A stretch of DNA of 64,000 nt, taken from Buttiauxella sp. B2. Lineage in GTDB: Bacteria; Pseudomonadota; Gammaproteobacteria; Enterobacterales; Enterobacteriaceae. The stretch spans positions 248,001 through 312,000 of the forward strand of contig NZ_VEXQ01000003.1 of NCBI RefSeq assembly GCF_006376615.1, in the 5' to 3' direction. Below, piece after piece: positions 61,701 to 64,000 of the stretch (its first letter is position 1; every line of letters begins with the position of its first letter). The notes under the pieces were generated by a model. The model was given only the letters and a program-made list of their open reading frames with translations, made no database searches and was not told the DNA's origin. A program made the translations under genes and the position numbers.

Positions 61701-62367
61701 CAATGCCGAAATTGTTATAGATGCGGAAAGAGTGGGAGTCGTAAATATTTAGCGGTAGATCGCCCACCAATGACGTACCAGGGGCTGAAAAAGTGCTGGA
61801 ATCATACACTTTGATAACCGAGTCGCTTCCTTCAAGCCCGGGAACTACAACGTTGAGTTCCTGGTTTTGCTGCGGCACTGAAGGGTTGGTGGAATAGCTA
61901 AAGTTATCAATATTGGCGGAGGTAATGGGCGTTATAACACCTTGAGAATCGGTTGCCTGGATAAATGTAATTCTTGGCCCCGTACTGCTTGCCAGCCCAT
62001 CACGAACCAACATCTGCGTGGCGCTGCCGTTAACGCCCGGGGCAATCTGTGGGATTGGCCCGAGGATATTGAGCGTAGTACCTGGGGCATAGTGATTGAG
62101 CGCGGGGGTGTTATCTATGGTGAAAGCAAAACCGGTATCAATCACTTGATCGTAGTTAACCAGGACCGGAAATCCATAAGAAGGATAAGCGTCGGCCCAG
62201 TTGATATCGTCAGCAAAAGCGGGAAGTGCTGTGAGAAATAAAGAGGCACTCAGCAATGCTGTTTGTGTTGCCCGGCCTTTGCATTTTTTTCGTGTTTTCG
62301 TCGTCTCTGGGGCGACAACGAATGCATTTTGGCTTGGGTTCCATACCAGACGATAGATACGATTCAT
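52711..62367 (-). CDS. Giant type Va autotransporter adhesin-like protein (3,218 residues)
   Basis: A surface autotransporter. The N-terminus MNRIYRLVWNPSQNAFVVAP is the extended signal peptide region (ESPR) of large autotransporters, with cleavage near AFA-DD (about residue 53). Residues about 430-1,400 are full of short NxGTIxVxG-type strands predicting a beta-helix. Passenger-associated transport repeats (GxxTYxGxTxVxxGTL) occur near 1,535, 1,610, 1,945, 2,245, 2,555, 2,640 and 2,710. A module of about 175 residues is present twice (about 1,690-1,870 and 2,335-2,510). The C-terminal barrel runs from about 2,935 (RFWARYITQS) to the final VGMKIRF. No serine-protease GDSG motif is seen. GGAG lies seven bases before the ATG. 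It starts 69 bp after the DUF4239-like gene. Confidence 0.9.
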   Translation of the reverse strand: MNRIYRLVWNPSQNAFVVAPETTKTRKKCKGRATQTALLSASLFLTALPAFADDINWADAYPSYGFPVLVNYDQVIDTGFAFTIDNTPALNHYAPGTTLNILGPIPQIAPGVNGSATQMLVRDGLASSTGPRITFIQATDSQGVITPITSANIDNFSYSTNPSVPQQNQELNVVVPGLEGSDSVIKVYDSSTFSAPGTSLVGDLPLNIYDSHSFRIYNNFGIVDIAPEGGTANINIGADTAGTTPISAAANTIELLAKNSTLARAQGTSTADSHVNWQSDNYIHFMPALVIATDLQNETAVSSKYNDSITLPNYIQVGQQVILDPVQTSITFPINSALDIATVNDFLLGQGAYAGRQSQVQLWLTGGVQLPPAYGSVVIDSSTIAQNTYNGIIQSLLGDEVNNRVDLTYHVWDDGLAHNNNATLGTGNLDIIYATGANATGTVTAEGSLAVDGASAVMRGDTNAVLTNNGTINIWRSSSASPSGVGMRTTNATALNTGTINAGLFIEKDGTNQNVHNQGSTAIQGDGASTLTNEGYINVALTDGSSANAYGLRAQGTTTASNSGTIAVVGNSFNVDGRASGYAVDIADASTFANTNSGNIFIGSTPITATKIYSPVLMVGGAQQSAGIHTSSSGAVTNNGTITLGGQTRNAVGILVSGATGAVTNSVTGVINVLGQLAGGAAAANYGLSVIDTNNVTNNGRINVFGDNNAAINVLASTKAAAVTSTNSGVITVGAAGDAGGSDNNPVTYRNYAVFAEGVQGFQATADINSDMNLFAAGAIGAHARGSATINVGSDAALTFNNTNQIGYYAYGQSARINLANAVIDDNGQAHSTLFLIDHGATFDGNSGGGGAYQLTVTGDSSIGVFAHGRDDGPDGQMDTADDVPSMLNTGTATITVNGENAVGVKVAGGATGTINNGGIILSHNNTTGVVVDGRIYTIDGNISSAGDALSTVVTSDVALTSGVLQSGITGYDVSYKGVVTLNGAGINLNGTNSTGVLLHDGGTGLNNAPISVSGANNIGVHIQNQGTLTNTGAISVTGAANSGNVGVKVQGAGAQVTQLGNVTANGGLAAVQLIDDGASLTINGSGNHITASNGADGIRMDAGASSLTAQNTVIDISGTGAGINNNAATSNINLNTVTVNASDGPAIRTAVTFNAEGSGNILNVSGSGAGFAFEQADGSNTTGNLTIGNGYTINVTGTSASNGNGILAKTNGAVTSGANITVGSNGGAAISAIDANAVTNSGNIQTSGDVNSSILATNAAAFTNTGTINSTSTTNSQPLIRINGSAAARTILNSGTITDSSPNSVVIDASGSANNTITNQNILSAANNTSTAILSGSGNDLITLNGGATTGLIAAGSGSDTFTWNSGTFDGAVDFTGGDGNDKALIGNVDLGATRHILSEGGSNNQLTLTNTNLWNGGAGPTRIGTLTTDDVATATNIGTGWSNLTVSGTQANVRVVNNLLLSGTPSIAVTDGGTLRTGDNLVTANNATINNYNIATDGPTSRVVFDGTSASQLYTGIISGTGELERAASGTTILTGENTYSGNTLIDTGGTLQLGTGGTAGALSAATNIIDNGIFIINQSDTVNLGGVISGSGEFHQIGTGVTRLSGANTYQGVTQVNSGTLLVNGDQSGATGATSVASGATLGGSGTIGGSVTFANGTTLTPGDGGTGTLAIKGDLTLASDTNNKFELGQPFTSGGALNDLVTVGGNLTLDGDLNVTLSAGGIFAPGLYRLFEYAGSLTNNGLDIISLPPGNSTIYSVQTTLPNQVNLVEGFPRGSANLQYWDGDDVANHGATGIEGNGIINGGNGIWRSTIGVNENKWTSSTGIGNAPWQQQAFAIFQGISGTVVVDDSNGSVVTSGMQFDTDGYLLLGGTLNIARTTSQIPSINYANQGETLATAYFGIRVGAGASGGDITTTINTDLHQNNPLERLKLVKLDPGRLILTGNNDYEGGTEIYAGTLNVSTDANLGLAGTSILINNNSVLQIGANYTTTRPIFLSETGGGQFDLYGLTFTPDGVIGGLGGLTIKDTSTGTDDSNLVLNNATTYQGATTITGKDGTAQVVVDANVTGALGPDISTLTVNHQATLNFNNSATAQSHSVALDDATLNFTGSASAANSTINAANGAMINLGDTSSGGAAQINLAAGTQLNLSEQSNAGSATVTNNGLVTFTDSAQAQDAVITNNAGGVVNLANTSSGTTIGSLSGAGNVELGSKTLSEGSLNRDDLISGVISGVGGVLSKIGSGILTLTGDNTYTGQTTVQQGTLLVNGNQLAATGDVNVSTLSTLGGAGVIGGKVTVADDGHLAAGADLASVGVLTLGGLALNQNSQVDFQFGQSFTAGGVLNDLVNINGDLNLNGKLNITQTPGGTFDVGIYRVFNYTGSLTNNIMDIGIAPDAADDLYVQTSIAGQVNLVNRTGVILRFWDGNLTASKNNGEINGGDGVWQNSHGNDNWSTDVTTPDGRFNAPFSDGSFAIFGGEKGTVTVDNSLGEVRVSGMQFATDGYVINDGTITTNTADTQIRVGDGTAPGANYIATINSVIAGSGGIDKTDIGTLLLNGNNTYAGGTTVSGGTLQVASDSNLGQAGTGIVLNGGTFRYGAAFDTARAVTLAANGGTVDTNGNNVTLLGAASGTGALTKAGLGTLTLSQDSTYTGDTTIRAGNLQLGTGSTQGSVIANIIDNGVLQINRSNSLTLGGNISGTGQLWQQGSGTTILAGSNNYQGITLVENGTLKAQGVNKLSAASTHIVSSGATLDTGGDNQTVGALANQGTVNLRGGDVGSTLTVNGDYVGLNGVLKIAAQQHSPGVADRLVINGGAATGRTLLDIDVSQLGEQTEGDGIAVVEAINGATTTAQTTKDAFTIGADHLEAGAWEYRLFAGNSQGQGEDWFLRASYRPEVPIFNTVASTVRQADLAVLGTLHQRVGDEQPWNTTVAQDNDQRFWARYITQSTHQSFNDATGSQADSQINGMQIGFDLYVDEDWRAGMYTSIVDDDTSVQGANSGGYGTAGYNSTLSVYVGGYATYTAQSGFYVDNVLQYGNHSIDLKNAQNQNTYSPDGNSFIASVETGYPILFGDTTWFIEPQAQLIWQHSDFDSVILEGDAKTRASIDADDAIIGRIGARLGAEYETNVGKVKPYVRVNLWQQLSNGQDNATFENTTNNAGKSVVSSDQQYSSTQAAVGATWTIAKNAEAYTEVGKTWSNGGSNTSISNDFGGSVGMKIRF

Positions 62368-62436
62368 ATAAAAACTCCAGACGTAATGTAAAAATTAAAA
62401 CCCCCAGAAATAGTGATGAATAGAAAGGGCGATTCA

Positions 62437-63228
62437 CTATTGCTGAGTGGTTAATACCTTATTTTCAGTTTGAATTGAGGATTTAAGGAGTAATAAATTT
62501 TGTGGTTCAATACGTATTAACCCACCGCGTGGGCTGGCAATATCTGCAACCATTGAAAGTGCAACAGCAATGATGGCCGGTAAAATAAAGAGATAGACTT
62601 TATTGCTCTTTTTACTGTGTGAACCATAACCAATGAGAATGTTACATATCACGGCAATGGCAACAAGTAATACCCATGCTGAAGCAGGGAAGCGTTTTAT
62701 CCACGCTGCCTGGGTGTAACCTTGGGTGTTGATAACATCATTCATGCCTGCGGCAATTAATGCTGTTACTGGCGTTGTGGATATATGAGTTTCATTTTTA
62801 ATAACTTGCCATAATTGCGTCTGTGAACTAGCTGTTTCCTTATCAAGAGTGGCAAGCTCTTCTTCATCATGTAATTGATAAAACGCAATGCGCAGATCCA
62901 GGTATTTTAATAATTCATTACGAGCAGTAGTCGCATTCTTTGCAGAAAGCAAATCGATACGTAAATATTCTGTACCAATAGCATTGGCTTCTTCAGACTC
63001 ATTGTTCTTACGTTGATCATAATGGCCTACAGCATTGGAAAAGCTGAACCCTATCAACAAACCAAGCAGGGTAAGGGTTGCCGCCTGAACCACGCCAAAA
63101 TCCTTCAGCGTTTCCTCATCCAGATGGCCTTTTCGTCGCAGGCAATAAACCCCGATGGCTGAGGCAAGCGGCAATATGATTAGTAACGCAATGAACAGGA
63201 ATAGCGGGTGGCCCAACAACATGCTCAT
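62437..63228 (-). CDS. Four-helix inner-membrane protein, DUF4239/bestrophin-like
   Basis: A 263-residue membrane protein with hydrophobic helices at about 8-29, 43-65, 181-199 and 209-228. A charged, soluble helical segment lies between helices 2 and 3. The motif DFGVVQAATLTLLGLLIGFSFSNAVGHYDQRK, with acidic residues after it (NESEEANAIGTEYLR), is typical of the DUF4239 family, which is distantly related to bestrophin channels. The family assignment is by recognition and the function is unknown. It ends 69 bp before the giant autotransporter start on the same strand, so they may be co-transcribed. A second ATG two codons in (63,222) is an alternative start. Confidence 0.75.
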   Translation of the reverse strand: MSMLLGHPLFLFIALLIILPLASAIGVYCLRRKGHLDEETLKDFGVVQAATLTLLGLLIGFSFSNAVGHYDQRKNNESEEANAIGTEYLRIDLLSAKNATTARNELLKYLDLRIAFYQLHDEEELATLDKETASSQTQLWQVIKNETHISTTPVTALIAAGMNDVINTQGYTQAAWIKRFPASAWVLLVAIAVICNILIGYGSHSKKSNKVYLFILPAIIAVALSMVADIASPRGGLIRIEPQNLLLLKSSIQTENKVLTTQQ

Positions 63229-63578
63229 ATATCATCTCTTTTATAATGATAAAGCTGCCGCACTAAGTTTGAACGGTGATTAAATATTTGCACATTTCTG
63301 TGAAAAAGGTAGCTGGTAACAATATTTTTTTACAGTGCAATGGAACTAAAGTGTGGTGCATGAATGTTGATGAAAAAATCAATCACACTTTTAAAACCAT
63401 TGCACTATAGTTTTAAAAAACAATTGCTCACAAAATTAGCAGGGTATTTCTGAATACCTTCTGATTTTAATGTTTAAAAAACACTTTCGGCATAATATCT
63501 GGAATTTTCGAGTGTGTTTTCTCTGGGTTGCTAAAATTTTTAAGTTGGTCCGTGATATCCCTTAATTAGGTAAGGAAT
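63229..63578. promoter_or_regulatory. AT-rich divergent promoter region with nested inverted repeat
   Basis: This gap separates two divergent genes and should hold both promoters. It is dominated by the nested inverted repeat at 63,334-63,406, described separately. A run of T/A-rich DNA around 63,320-63,330 and 63,410-63,480 flanks it. No gene is seen. Confidence 0.5.
63334..63406. repeat. Nested two-stage inverted repeat (10 bp outer, 8 bp inner)
   Basis: AGTGCAATGG (63,334-63,343) is the exact complement of CCATTGCACT (63,397-63,406). Inside it AAAGTGTG (63,348-63,355) is the exact complement of CACACTTT (63,384-63,391). Four and five unpaired bases separate the two stems, and a 28-nt loop remains. 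It lies midway between two divergent genes. Confidence 0.8.
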
Positions 63579-64000
63579 ATGAAAGTGAAAAGTTATACAA
63601 GATTAATTCTTGGGACAAGTTTGCTGCCAGTGTCATTCTGGATTGCGTCGGCAATAGCCGCACCAGAAGAAACCGCAGCGGTTACTTCACCAGGTGATGC
63701 AACTGAAGCGACAAAACAAGCCAATAATGCAGTTCAGCAATTCCTTCCTTTCTCAAATACACAGGATTTTACTGACGCCAAACAAGGTTTTATTGCCGAC
63801 TTGCCTAGCCCAATCATTAAAGGCGCATCGGGTAATACCGTCATTGATCTTTCCCAGTATGATTTTTTGCATAAAGAAGGTCCTGCTCCTGATACGGTAA
63901 ACCCTAGTCTGTGGCGTCAGTCGCAGATTTTAGCTATCCATGGGCTATTTAAAGTTGTCGATGGTATTTACCAGGTTCGTAGCATAGATCTTGCAAACAT
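63579..64000 (+). CDS. Exported linear primary-alkylsulfatase, N-terminal part (3' end outside window)
   Basis: The first 140 residues of a metallo-beta-lactamase-superfamily alkylsulfatase (SdsA1/YjcS type), which hydrolyses alkyl sulfates such as dodecyl sulfate to alcohol and sulfate. The signal peptide ends near AIA-APEE (about residue 28). The N-terminal family block runs from LPFSNTQDFTDAKQGFIADL to ETVNPSLWRQSQI-like sequence (DTVNPSLWRQSQILAIHGLF) and VVDGIYQVRSIDLAN, close to E. coli YjcS. The catalytic HxHxDH region would follow outside the window. AAGGA lies very close to the ATG. Sulfur or carbon scavenging is plausible; the ssu operon is also in the window. Confidence 0.85.
   Translation, partial: MKVKSYTRLILGTSLLPVSFWIASAIAAPEETAAVTSPGDATEATKQANNAVQQFLPFSNTQDFTDAKQGFIADLPSPIIKGASGNTVIDLSQYDFLHKEGPAPDTVNPSLWRQSQILAIHGLFKVVDGIYQVRSIDLAN

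Noticed and set aside
1-64000. Insertion sequences, transposases or prophage genes
   Set aside because: No protein with transposase, integrase, capsid or related motifs was recognised in any of the larger open frames.

Overview
The window is chromosomal DNA of a member of the Enterobacteriaceae. Almost every housekeeping protein matches its Escherichia coli K-12 counterpart along its length, and the order mukB-ldtD-mepK-gloC-aspC-ompF-asnS-pncB / pepN-ssuBCDAE-pyrD-zapC-ycbX-rlmL-uup-pqiABC-rmf-fabA-lonH-matP-ompA-sulA-sxy-yccS-yccF-helD-mgsA-csgI-yccU-hspQ-rlmI-acyP-tusE-yccA-serT is that of the E. coli 21-22 min region. The OmpF resembles the Klebsiella OmpK35 branch. I cannot fix the genus from sequence alone; Buttiauxella or a near relative is an impression only.

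Layout: 1-11.1 kb is conserved core (chromosome partitioning, 3-3 peptidoglycan cross-linking and its endopeptidase, aspartate aminotransferase, general porin, asparaginyl-tRNA synthetase, NAD salvage). From 11.4 to about 15.4 kb, between pncB and pepN (neighbours in E. coli), sits a four-gene minus-strand operon with a long AT-rich upstream region. It encodes an RraA/HMG-aldolase-like protein, a BacA-type prephenate decarboxylase-like protein, a single-domain cupin and a class II DAHP synthase. This looks like a small secondary-metabolism pathway that draws on the shikimate/prephenate branch, and it is the best candidate here for an undescribed system.

From 15.6 to 49.3 kb the core resumes without visible breaks: aminopeptidase N, the sulfonate operon, pyrimidine synthesis, division, rRNA modification, the Pqi lipid-transport proteins, ribosome hibernation, unsaturated fatty acid synthesis, Ter organisation, OmpA, SOS division inhibition, competence regulation, helicase IV, the methylglyoxal bypass, a curli inhibitor and tRNA thiolation. 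Many regulatory sites of the E. coli genes are visible: a LexA box at sulA, FabR- and FadR-like sites at fabA, a PurR box and leader hairpin at pyrD, and the long ompF leader.

From 49.5 kb to the end is a second accessory stretch around tRNA-Ser(UGA). It holds an orphan OppA/MppA-like peptide-binding protein to the left of serT. To the right are a solitary autotransporter-like beta-barrel, a 3,218-residue type Va autotransporter with a duplicated passenger module, a four-helix DUF4239-like membrane protein just upstream of it, and the start of an exported alkylsulfatase. Two notable inverted repeats lie in the gaps of this part. No insertion sequences, transposases, integrases, CRISPR arrays or phage genes were seen.
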